64,000 nt of DNA from CAYMUL01 sp964393605 (GTDB taxonomy: Bacteria; Bacteroidota; Ignavibacteria; Ignavibacteriales; Ignavibacteriaceae). Below are positions 26,960-35,086 of this stretch, in pieces. How positions within the stretch are numbered: position 1 is the first letter of the stretch; every line of letters begins with the position of its first letter. The notes below the pieces were generated by a model. That model did not search any database. It saw only the letters and a list, made by a program, of their open reading frames with translations, and was not told the DNA's origin. Made by a program: the position numbers and the translations under genes. The DNA lies in NCBI GenBank assembly GCA_964393605.1, contig CAYMUL010000009.1, forward strand, positions 62,001 through 126,000. The letters run 5' to 3'.

Positions 26960-27596
26960 ATATGGTTTCTTGCGAATGCTCGGACAGATGTCTCTTTTTT
27001 CTGTCGTGAATTTTCTTTGTAAAACTCTCAAGGCAGAAATCAAAAATGAAGAGCCGTTTAAAAAATATTTAAATGAAAACAAAAATATCATCGTCGCATT
27101 TTGGCACGGCACAATGCTTTACCCATGGTTTCATCATCGAAACAAGAACATGCTTGGGTTGACAAGTTACAGTAAAGATGGCGATTTGCTCGCAAAAATT
27201 TTAAAGAAGTGGAACTACACAGTTCTGCGCGGATCAAGCTCGAAAGGCGGCGATGTTGCACTTGGAATAATGGTAGATTATGCGAAGAATGAAGGCTCTG
27301 TCGCAATTACGCCCGATGGTCCGCGCGGTCCGAAAAATCATTTCAAAGCCGGTGCTGTTGTTGCCGCCAAAAAAAGTGATGTTCCTCTTTTTCTGCTCGG
27401 CACTGCCTTCAGTAAAAAAATTGTTTTAAATAGTTGGGATTCTTTCGAAGTCCCTCTCCCCTTTTCAAAGGTTAGCTTGCTTTATTCCGAACCGATAATT
27501 GTAGATTCTGAATTGAGCTACGAAGCAACGTCGGAATTAATTAAAGAGTGCGGAGAAAAGTTGGCTCAACTTCAAGCTGAAGCGGAAAGATTATAG
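26940..27596 (+). CDS. DUF374 acyltransferase, candidate late lipid A acyltransferase (LpxJ-like)
   Basis: 218 aa from the ATG at 26940 inside lpxB. Motifs of the DUF374/lysophospholipid acyltransferase family: AFWHGTMLYPWF (the His block), LRGSSSKGG, and TPDGPRGPKNHFKAGAV. DUF374 is the domain of LpxJ, a secondary lipid A acyltransferase described in epsilonproteobacteria. Lying exactly between lpxB and lpxK with a 20 nt overlap and a 1 nt gap, it is a good candidate for that role here. Acyl donor and position cannot be read from sequence. Confidence 0.8.
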   Translation: MSVKQVKYGFLRMLGQMSLFSVVNFLCKTLKAEIKNEEPFKKYLNENKNIIVAFWHGTMLYPWFHHRNKNMLGLTSYSKDGDLLAKILKKWNYTVLRGSSSKGGDVALGIMVDYAKNEGSVAITPDGPRGPKNHFKAGAVVAAKKSDVPLFLLGTAFSKKIVLNSWDSFEVPLPFSKVSLLYSEPIIVDSELSYEATSELIKECGEKLAQLQAEAERL

Positions 27597-27597
27597 A

Positions 27598-28689
27598 ATG
27601 TCTGCACTTGATATTACACGCATAATCTTTTTACCACTTGTGCCGATTTATTTTCTCATTATATCGTTGCGAAATTTTCTTTTCGACAAAAATATTTTCA
27701 AAGAGAAAAAAGTTAATGCGTTTGTAATTGCAGTCGGAAATTTAACAGTTGGAGGAAGCGGCAAAACTCCACTCACGCAATATATCGTAAGTTTATTGAA
27801 GAGAAATAATTTTAAAGTTGGTGTTATCAGTCGCGGCTACGGAAGAAGATCGAAGGGCTATCATCTTGTATCCGACGGAAAAAATATTTTAACGGATGTG
27901 AATATTTCGGGAGATGAAATGCATTTGATTCTCTCCGAGTGCAATGTACCTGCGGCAGTTTCCGAAGATAGAGTTGAAGGCGCGGAACGCTTGATAAATC
28001 AGTCTAACGTTGATGTAATAGTTTTGGATGACGCATTTCAGCACAGATGGATTTCGAGAAACTTGAATATTCTTCTATTCGATCAGCCGTTCTGGATGCG
28101 TTCGAGCGGAATAAAAAAAATGATGTTGCCTTGCGGCAATTTACGCGAGCCGATAAGTTCTGTAAATCGCGCCGATGCAATTGTGTTCAACAAAAAATTT
28201 ATGAATGACAAAACTTCTTTCAAGAATTTATTTCCGCGCATTACGAAACTTGTTTTCGAAGCAAACTATACTCATGCCGGTTTTGTTGATGTAAAAACCG
28301 GAGAGAGTTATTCTCATGAAGAGTTTCGTAATCATAAAGTTTTAATAGTTTCGGGCATTGCATACACGCACTCGTTCCTAAACGCACTGCACAATTTGAA
28401 TATCGACACGAAAGCAAAATTGGTTTTTCGCGATCACAAAAATTATGTTCATAGCGATGTTGAAAAAATCAGAAAAGAATTTTACGCATCAAATGCACAT
28501 TGCGTAATTACTACTCAGAAGGATGCTGTTAAACTTCTTCACTTCAAAAAAGAACTGGACGATGTTGATATTTATTTTCTGAAAATAAAAATGAATTTTG
28601 AAAACTCCGAAGAATTCGATTCTTACATTCTTCGGAAAATTACTGAACAAAATAACGAATCAATCACAATGGAAAATGTTATAAACTAA
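27598..28689 (+). CDS. lpxK: Tetraacyldisaccharide 4'-kinase
   Basis: 363 aa. Phosphorylates the lipid A disaccharide at the 4' position on the inner membrane. An N-terminal hydrophobic anchor (about residues 8-26) precedes the P-loop VGNLTVGGSGKTPLT (residues 46-60). ISRGYGRRSKGYHLV, SGDEMHLI and VLDDAFQHRWISRNLNILLFD are conserved LpxK blocks. It starts 1 nt after the DUF374 gene and closes this long unit. Confidence 0.95.
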   Translation: MSALDITRIIFLPLVPIYFLIISLRNFLFDKNIFKEKKVNAFVIAVGNLTVGGSGKTPLTQYIVSLLKRNNFKVGVISRGYGRRSKGYHLVSDGKNILTDVNISGDEMHLILSECNVPAAVSEDRVEGAERLINQSNVDVIVLDDAFQHRWISRNLNILLFDQPFWMRSSGIKKMMLPCGNLREPISSVNRADAIVFNKKFMNDKTSFKNLFPRITKLVFEANYTHAGFVDVKTGESYSHEEFRNHKVLIVSGIAYTHSFLNALHNLNIDTKAKLVFRDHKNYVHSDVEKIRKEFYASNAHCVITTQKDAVKLLHFKKELDDVDIYFLKIKMNFENSEEFDSYILRKITEQNNESITMENVIN

Positions 28690-28734
28690 CACGAACCATT
28701 AATTGAAATAAATGAATTAAACGGAGAAGACATT

Positions 28735-31503
28735 ATGTCAAAACAAAAACGAAAATATGTTTTTTACTTCGGCGGAAAAAAAGCCGATGGAAAAGCAGAG
28801 ATGAAAGATATTCTCGGTGGAAAGGGCGCGAACCTCGCTGAAATGGTCAACATCGGTCTACCGGTGCCGGCGGGATTCACAATCTCCACCGAAGTTTGTA
28901 CTTTTTATTATGCAAATAAAAGGTCATACCCGAAAGAACTTAAACTTCAAGTTCTTGATGCGATTGCAAAAGTTGAAAAAGCAATGAATGCAAAATTCGG
29001 CAGTGTTGAAAATCCTTTACTCGTTTCGGTTCGCAGCGGAGCTCGCGCTTCAATGCCCGGAATGATGGATACAATTCTTAACCTCGGCTTGAACGATGCG
29101 ACTGTTGAAGCATTAATAAACAAAACAAACAATCCGAGATTCGCTTACGATTCTTACCGCCGCTTTGTGCAAATGTACGGCGATGTTGTTCTCGGTTTGA
29201 AACCTGTTGATAAACATGAACACGATCCTTTCGAAGTTATAATGGATGAAATGAAAGAATCGAAAGGAATTAAATTCGATACCGAATTAACCGCAGAAGA
29301 TTTGAAAGCACTCGTTTCAAAATTTAAAAGTGCAATCAAAGAAAAAACGGGACACGATTTTCCCGATGATCCTTATGAACAACTTTGGGGCGCAGTTGGC
29401 GCAGTCTTTGGATCATGGATGAATGAGCGTGCAATTGTGTATCGCAAATTAAATGGTATCCCCGAATCTTGGGGAACTGCTGTAAATGTTCAATCAATGG
29501 TATTCGGAAATATGGGAGAAGATTCGGGCACGGGCGTAGCATTCACACGCGATCCGGCAACAGGAGAAAATATATTTTATGGTGAATATCTTTTCAATGC
29601 GCAGGGAGAAGATGTTGTCGCCGGTACACGAACTCCGCTTCCTATCGCCGAACTTCAAAAAGATAATCCTGCGATTTACAAGCAACTCGATTCAATAAGA
29701 AAAATTCTTGAAAAACATTATAGAGATATGATGGATATTGAGTTCACAATTCAACAAGGATATTTATGGATGCTTCAATGCCGCGTAGGAAAAAGAACCG
29801 GTTTCGCCGCAGTTAAAATGGCGGTCGATATGGTTAAAGAAAAACTTATCTCTAAAGAAGAAGCATTGTTAAGAATAGATCCGAATCAGTTGAATCAATT
29901 ACTTCGCCCAATTTTTGATGGTGCAGAAAAACGAAAAGCAATTGATGAAGGAAGACTTGTTGCAAAAGGATTGAATGCAGGTCCCGGAGCCGCATCCGGC
30001 TTGGTTGCACTTAGCGCGCAGGATGCCGAAAAAATGGCGGCGGAAGGAAAAAAAGTAATTCTTGTTCGCGTAGAAACTTCTCCCGAAGATATAAAAGGAA
30101 TGCACGCTTCGGAAGGAATTCTTACCGCAAGAGGAGGAATGACATCGCACGCGGCACTTGTCGCCCGTCAAATGGGCAAAGTTTGCGTTGCGGGTTGCGG
30201 TTCTTTAAAAATAAATTATAAAGAAGGAACCATCAGGGTTGAAGGAAAAGAACACATCGTTATTAAAGAAGGAGAATATATTTCAATCGATGGTTCAACC
30301 GGCGAAGTAATTCAGGGAAAAATTGCAACGCGCCCTTCCGAAGTAATTCAAGTCTTGATTGATAAAACAATGGAAGCAAAAGATTCATCGGTATTTCAAA
30401 CTTACAACTCGGTAATGAAATGGGCTGATGAATTCAAACGTCTCGGCATCAGAACAAATGCGGATCAACCCGATCAGGCGGAAAATGCAATTGCGTTCGG
30501 CGCCAAAGGAATTGGTCTTTGCAGAACCGAACACATGTTCTTCGAAGGAAGCAGAATCATGTCTGTGCGAAAGATGATTTTATCCGATTCTTTACAGGAA
30601 AGAAAAGCGGCTCTCGCTGAACTTCTTCCCTACCAAAAAGAAGATTTTAAAGGAATCTTTAAAGCGATGAACGGATTTCCGGTAACGATAAGAACACTCG
30701 ATCCGCCGCTTCATGAATTCTTGCCTCACGAGGAAAAAGAAGTTGTTGAACTTGCCGCAGCACTAAATCATTCTTATGAACATGTAACGGAAAAGATTAA
30801 CAGTCTTCACGAGTTCAACCCGATGCTTGGTTTTAGAGGATGCCGTCTCGGAATTCTTTATCCCGAAATTACAGAGATGCAAGCGCGCGCAATTATAGAA
30901 GCCGCATGTGAAGCAAAGCAGGAAGGTTACAAAGTTAAACCTGAAATCATGATTCCGCTTGTCGGTCATGTAAGCGAGTTTAAACTTCAGGAAGAAATAG
31001 TTCGCCGCGTTGCAAAAGAAGTGATGAACGAAAAAAGAGTAAAGATAGATTATCTCGTCGGAACAATGATTGAACTTCCGCGTGCCGCATTGACCGCAGC
31101 GGAGATTGCAAAGTCTGCTGAGTTCTTCAGTTTTGGAACGAACGATTTAACGCAAACAACATTTGGTTTGTCGAGAGATGATTCAGGAAAATTCCTTCCC
31201 CTTTATGTTCAAAACGAATTACTTGAAGCCGATCCGTTCGAAACTATTGATCAGAGCGGAGTTGGCGAACTTGTAAAGATTGGAACCGAAAGAGGAAGAA
31301 CATCGCGCGCAGATTTGAAAGTAGGAATTTGCGGCGAACACGGAGGAGATCCTGCATCGGTTGAATTTTGTCATCGCACAAATTTAAACTATGTAAGCTG
31401 TTCACCGTTCAGAGTTCCGATAGCAAGATTAGCCGCCGCCAGAGCGGTTATCAAAGAATCCGGCTCGAAGAAAAAGAAACAAATAAAAAATAAAAAGAAA
31501 TAA
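28735..31503 (+). CDS. ppdK: Pyruvate, phosphate dikinase
   Basis: 922 aa. Interconverts pyruvate, ATP and phosphate with PEP, AMP and pyrophosphate. Domains in order: N-terminal ATP-grasp nucleotide domain (DILGGKGANLAEM ... RSGARASMPGMMDT), the swivelling phosphohistidine domain with H472 in TARGGMTSHAALVAR, and the C-terminal PEP-binding TIM barrel with catalytic C866 in GICGEHGGDP. The last 15 residues are lysine-rich. A clear AGGAG-like site (ACGGAGAAG) precedes the ATG, and a terminator follows. With pyruvate kinase elsewhere in the window, it implies reversible PEP/pyruvate flux. Confidence 0.97.
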   Translation: MSKQKRKYVFYFGGKKADGKAEMKDILGGKGANLAEMVNIGLPVPAGFTISTEVCTFYYANKRSYPKELKLQVLDAIAKVEKAMNAKFGSVENPLLVSVRSGARASMPGMMDTILNLGLNDATVEALINKTNNPRFAYDSYRRFVQMYGDVVLGLKPVDKHEHDPFEVIMDEMKESKGIKFDTELTAEDLKALVSKFKSAIKEKTGHDFPDDPYEQLWGAVGAVFGSWMNERAIVYRKLNGIPESWGTAVNVQSMVFGNMGEDSGTGVAFTRDPATGENIFYGEYLFNAQGEDVVAGTRTPLPIAELQKDNPAIYKQLDSIRKILEKHYRDMMDIEFTIQQGYLWMLQCRVGKRTGFAAVKMAVDMVKEKLISKEEALLRIDPNQLNQLLRPIFDGAEKRKAIDEGRLVAKGLNAGPGAASGLVALSAQDAEKMAAEGKKVILVRVETSPEDIKGMHASEGILTARGGMTSHAALVARQMGKVCVAGCGSLKINYKEGTIRVEGKEHIVIKEGEYISIDGSTGEVIQGKIATRPSEVIQVLIDKTMEAKDSSVFQTYNSVMKWADEFKRLGIRTNADQPDQAENAIAFGAKGIGLCRTEHMFFEGSRIMSVRKMILSDSLQERKAALAELLPYQKEDFKGIFKAMNGFPVTIRTLDPPLHEFLPHEEKEVVELAAALNHSYEHVTEKINSLHEFNPMLGFRGCRLGILYPEITEMQARAIIEAACEAKQEGYKVKPEIMIPLVGHVSEFKLQEEIVRRVAKEVMNEKRVKIDYLVGTMIELPRAALTAAEIAKSAEFFSFGTNDLTQTTFGLSRDDSGKFLPLYVQNELLEADPFETIDQSGVGELVKIGTERGRTSRADLKVGICGEHGGDPASVEFCHRTNLNYVSCSPFRVPIARLAAARAVIKESGSKKKKQIKNKKK

Positions 31504-31520
31504 TTAATTCATTTAACAAC

Positions 31521-31550
31521 GTTCGGCGGTAAAACGCCGCCGAACTTTTT
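31521..31550 (+). terminator. Rho-independent terminator after ppdK
   Basis: Perfect 9 bp stem GTTCGGCGG (31521-31529) / CCGCCGAAC (31537-31545), a 7 nt loop, then TTTTT. It lies 17 nt after the ppdK stop. Confidence 0.88.
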
Positions 31551-31572
31551 AATCACAAAAAAGAGAGTAGAT

Positions 31573-32607
31573 ATGAAATTATCAGATTTTCATTACACAA
31601 TTCCGAAATCGGCAATTGCAAAGTATCCCGTTTCACCACGAGATAAATCAAAACTTATTGTTGTCAATCGCAAAGAAAAAACTATCGAAGTCAAAACATT
31701 CAAAGACGTCATTAATTATTTAAACAAAGATGACGTTATGATAGTGAACGACTCGCGCGTCTTTCAGGCACGGTTGTTCGGAAAGAAAGAAAAAACTTAT
31801 GCAAAGATTGAAGTTTTTCTTCTTCGCGAATTGAACAAACAAGAATGTATCTGGGATGTAATTGTGGACCCGGCAAGAAAAGTAAGAATCGGAAATAAAA
31901 TTTATTTTACCGATAACCTCTGGTGCGAAATAATAGACAATACAACTTCGCGCGGTAGAACTGTTCGTTTCAACCAGCCGACAAATGTTTTTGATGCTGT
32001 TGAGAAAATCGGATTTACACCGCTTCCTCCATATATTAAAAGAGAAGCCGAAGAATCTGACAAAACAAACTATCAAACAATTTTTGCAAAACACAACGGC
32101 TCGGTCGCCGCACCGACAGCAGGGTTGCATTTCTCCGATAAACTAAGAGAAAAGATTGAAGCAAAAGGAGTTTCAATTGCTTCGGTTACTTTGCACATCG
32201 GATTAGGAACTTTTCGTCCCGTTGAAGTTGAAGATTTAACTAAGCATAGAATGGATTCGGAGTTTTTTGAAATCACTCGCGAAAATGCCGATATAATCAA
32301 CAACGCAATTCATAAAGGAAAAAATGTTTTAGCTGTCGGAACAAGCACAATAAGAGCTTTGGAAAGCAGCGTAACCGCCGAAAACCTTGTACGACCCAAT
32401 AAAGGTTGGACAGATAAATTTATTTATCCGCCGTACGATTTCAGAGTTGCCACAAGTCTTCTTACAAATTTCCACATGGCTGAATCAACTTTAATTATGT
32501 TGACTTGCGCATTCGGAGATACAGACCTGGTAATGAAGGCGTACAAAAGAGCCGTGAAAGAAGATTTCAGATTTCTTTCATACGGCGATGCAATGCTTAT
32601 CGTATGA
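31573..32607 (+). CDS. queA: S-adenosylmethionine:tRNA ribosyltransferase-isomerase
   Basis: 344 aa. Transfers the ribosyl part of SAM to preQ1 in tRNA, making epoxyqueuosine. Characteristic blocks: the start FHYTIPKSAIAKYPVSPRDKSKLIV, then GFTPLPPYIKRE, NGSVAAPTAGLHFS, HIGLGTFRPVEVEDLTKHRMDSE, and TNFHMAESTLIMLTCAFG at the C terminus. GAGAG precedes the ATG, just after the ppdK terminator. The stop overlaps ispD by ATGA. Confidence 0.96.
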   Translation: MKLSDFHYTIPKSAIAKYPVSPRDKSKLIVVNRKEKTIEVKTFKDVINYLNKDDVMIVNDSRVFQARLFGKKEKTYAKIEVFLLRELNKQECIWDVIVDPARKVRIGNKIYFTDNLWCEIIDNTTSRGRTVRFNQPTNVFDAVEKIGFTPLPPYIKREAEESDKTNYQTIFAKHNGSVAAPTAGLHFSDKLREKIEAKGVSIASVTLHIGLGTFRPVEVEDLTKHRMDSEFFEITRENADIINNAIHKGKNVLAVGTSTIRALESSVTAENLVRPNKGWTDKFIYPPYDFRVATSLLTNFHMAESTLIMLTCAFGDTDLVMKAYKRAVKEDFRFLSYGDAMLIV

Positions 32608-33278
32608 GTGTTTGCGCAATTATTCCCGCCGCCGGAAAAGGTAAGCGGTTCGGGAAATTCACGCCGAAGCAATTTATTAAAATTAACGGTAAAGAATTGA
32701 TTGCTAATACTCTGGAAATTTTCCAACAATCTAAATTGATTGATGAAATTGCTGTTGCAACTTCAAAAAAATATTTCGGATTGATGAAAAGGATTAAGAA
32801 GAAGTATAAACTCACTAAACTCATCTATATAATAGAAGGAGGAAATGAGCGGCAGGACTCCGTGTACAATGTTCTTACTTCTTTAAAACTAAAGAAGAAA
32901 GACCTCGTTTGCGTTCACGATGCCGCGCGTCCTTTTCTTTCGCTTCCGGTTTTGAATAAGTCAATTCTTACCGCTAAGAAATTCGGTAATGCGCTGGTTG
33001 CAATTCAAGCAAGAGACACGCTAATTCATTCTACAAAAAAGAAGATTGAATATTTGAACCGTTCCGAAATTTTTTATGTGCAGACTCCGCAAATTTTCCG
33101 GTATGCAGATTTGCTTTACGCAGAACAATTGGCGAAGAAAGAAAAATTTATCGGAACGGATGAATCAATGTTAATCAAGCGAGCGGGGTTCAATATCAAA
33201 ATTGTTGAAGGAACACCGATGAATTTCAAAGTTACAACAAAAGAAGATATGCAACTTGCCGAAGCTCTTTTAAAATAA
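32604..33278 (+). CDS. ispD: 2-C-methyl-D-erythritol 4-phosphate cytidylyltransferase
   Basis: 224 aa from the ATG at 32604; the frame opening at 32505 is inside queA and rejected. The nucleotide-binding motif AIIPAAGKGKRFGKFTPKQF, VCVHDAARPFLS and the acceptor-site region QTPQIF are standard IspD. It makes CDP-methylerythritol in the MEP isoprenoid pathway, which would feed the carotenoids made by the operon at the left end. Coupled to queA by ATGA. Confidence 0.95.
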   Translation: MSVCAIIPAAGKGKRFGKFTPKQFIKINGKELIANTLEIFQQSKLIDEIAVATSKKYFGLMKRIKKKYKLTKLIYIIEGGNERQDSVYNVLTSLKLKKKDLVCVHDAARPFLSLPVLNKSILTAKKFGNALVAIQARDTLIHSTKKKIEYLNRSEIFYVQTPQIFRYADLLYAEQLAKKEKFIGTDESMLIKRAGFNIKIVEGTPMNFKVTTKEDMQLAEALLK

Positions 33279-33293
33279 TATTCAAATGAGCTA

Positions 33294-33326
33294 TTGTGAG
33301 ATATAAAATTTATTCATATAATTTTG
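33294..33326 (+). promoter_or_regulatory. Probable promoter of plsY-gpsA
   Basis: TTG at 33294-33296, a 22 nt spacer, then TAATTTTG at 33319-33326. An AGGAG site at 33338-33342 and the ATG at 33352 follow at sensible distances. Confidence 0.55.
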
Positions 33327-33351
33327 GTGTAAAATCAGGAGAAACTGAATA

Positions 33352-34023
33352 ATGTTAAATTTGTTAGTAATAGTAATACTTTCGTACTTGGTCGGAGCAA
33401 TTCCCACCAGCATACTTGTAGCCCGGAGAGTGAAAGGGATAGATATACGCAATCATGGAAGCGGCAATGCAGGCGGCACAAACGTGATGCGAGTGCTCGG
33501 TTGGAAATACGGCATCTTCGTTATGTTACTCGATGCGATGAAAGGCGTCATTGCAGTTGTTTTGATTTCACGGTTATACCTCGGCAGTTTTCCATTTCCT
33601 AACGAAACTTTTCTCGATGATTTTACATTAGTACAATTAATTGCAGGTGTTGCGGCTGTTATCGGACATATCTGGACAGTGTTCGCAAACTTCCGAGGCG
33701 GCAAGGGAATTGCTACCGGAGTCGGCATCCTCGTAACAATTAGCACTGTCGATATACTTTTAGCTTTCACAGTATTTCTTATCGTTGTAGCAATTTCAAA
33801 ATACATTTCACTCGGCTCTATTATCGGTTGTTTATCTATTCCGATGTTTATGATCATCCGAGCAAATGTTTTTCATGCGGATATACCGGACTATTATACG
33901 GTGCTGCCGTTCATGATTGCCATATCCGTTTTGGTTCTTTACACACACAGAAAAAATCTTAAAAGAATCTTCGCCGGTAACGAATCTAAAGTTGCGTTTG
34001 GTAAAAAAGGAAAGTCAAGTTGA
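33352..34023 (+). CDS. plsY: Acyl-phosphate:glycerol-3-phosphate acyltransferase
   Basis: 223 aa, about six or seven transmembrane segments. Conserved motifs: GAIPTSILVARRVKGIDIRN, GSGNAGGTNVMRVLG, and FRGGKGIATGVG. It makes lysophosphatidic acid from acyl phosphate and glycerol 3-phosphate at the inner membrane. Overlaps gpsA by TTGA; gpsA supplies its substrate. Confidence 0.96.
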   Translation: MLNLLVIVILSYLVGAIPTSILVARRVKGIDIRNHGSGNAGGTNVMRVLGWKYGIFVMLLDAMKGVIAVVLISRLYLGSFPFPNETFLDDFTLVQLIAGVAAVIGHIWTVFANFRGGKGIATGVGILVTISTVDILLAFTVFLIVVAISKYISLGSIIGCLSIPMFMIIRANVFHADIPDYYTVLPFMIAISVLVLYTHRKNLKRIFAGNESKVAFGKKGKSS

Positions 34024-35015
34024 GATGTTCCGTACTCGGTGCAGGTGCGTGGGGAACTACTCTCGCTATTGTTCTGCACTATAACGGACATGACGTTACA
34101 CTCTGGGAATACAAAAAACCTTACGCCAAAGAATTAAAAAAACTTCGGGAGAATAAAACATATCTCCCCGGAGTTCAATTGCCCGCCGAAATGGAAATTA
34201 CTTCCAACTTAAATGATGCAGTTAATTCGCAAAACATGATTGTGCTTGCTGTCCCTTCTCAATTTTTAAGAAGTGTGATCAGTAAAGTAAAATTTCAATC
34301 CTTAAAAAAAACTACTCTCGTCAGCGTTTCAAAAGGAATCGAAAAAGGTTCGCTGATGACTATGTCTCAAATGATTAAAGATGTTTTCCCTTCCATATCA
34401 AACGAACGAATTGGTGTTCTCTCAGGTCCAAGTCATGCGGAGGAAGTTTCGAGAAGAATTCCAACTGCCGTTGTTGCCTCTTCAAAAAGTATTGAAACCG
34501 CGAAGTTAATTCAATCGGCATTTATGACTCCATACTTTCGTGTTTATTCATGCGGTGATCTTATAGGCGTTGAACTTGGCGGTGCTTTTAAAAATATTAT
34601 CGCAATCGGTGCCGGAATTATTGATGGCGCAAAATTCGGAGACAATACAAAAGCCGCAATCATGACAAGAGGAAATGCGGAGATAACGCGGCTCGGTTTG
34701 AAACTCGGTGCGAAACCTGAAACTTTCGCAGGGCTTTCGGGAATGGGAGATCTTATTGTTACTTGCATGAGCCGCCACAGCCGCAACAGATACGTCGGCG
34801 AAAAACTTGGCGCAGGCATGAAGTTGAAAGATATTTTAAAAAGCATGTACGCCGTTGCTGAAGGCGTTGAAACTACACGAAGCGCAAAACTTCTTGCCGC
34901 AAAAAATAATATCGATACTCCTATCGTCAATGAAATTTATAAAATTCTTTTTGAAGAAAAAGACCCTGTGCAGGCAACTTCCGATTTAATGACTCGCGAT
35001 ATGAAAATTGAATAA
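34020..35015 (+). CDS. gpsA: NAD(P)-dependent glycerol-3-phosphate dehydrogenase
   Basis: 331 aa. Reduces dihydroxyacetone phosphate to sn-glycerol 3-phosphate for phospholipid synthesis. N-terminal Rossmann motif VLGAGAWGTTLA, VLSGPSHAEEV, the catalytic-lysine stretch GVELGGAFKNIIAIGAG and GLSGMGDLIVTCMSRHSRN are present. The start is a TTG whose TGA overlap with the plsY stop couples the two. Confidence 0.96.
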   Translation: MRCSVLGAGAWGTTLAIVLHYNGHDVTLWEYKKPYAKELKKLRENKTYLPGVQLPAEMEITSNLNDAVNSQNMIVLAVPSQFLRSVISKVKFQSLKKTTLVSVSKGIEKGSLMTMSQMIKDVFPSISNERIGVLSGPSHAEEVSRRIPTAVVASSKSIETAKLIQSAFMTPYFRVYSCGDLIGVELGGAFKNIIAIGAGIIDGAKFGDNTKAAIMTRGNAEITRLGLKLGAKPETFAGLSGMGDLIVTCMSRHSRNRYVGEKLGAGMKLKDILKSMYAVAEGVETTRSAKLLAAKNNIDTPIVNEIYKILFEEKDPVQATSDLMTRDMKIE

Positions 35016-35086
35016 TTTTTTTCGCGACCAAACTTCTCATTAATCACATCTATTCTTAAATTTCATTTAACAATTAAAATTGATAA

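Noticed and set aside
31720..32130. 136-codon minus-strand frame inside queA
   Set aside because: Wholly antisense to a well-conserved gene, cysteine-rich low-quality translation, no ribosome-binding site.
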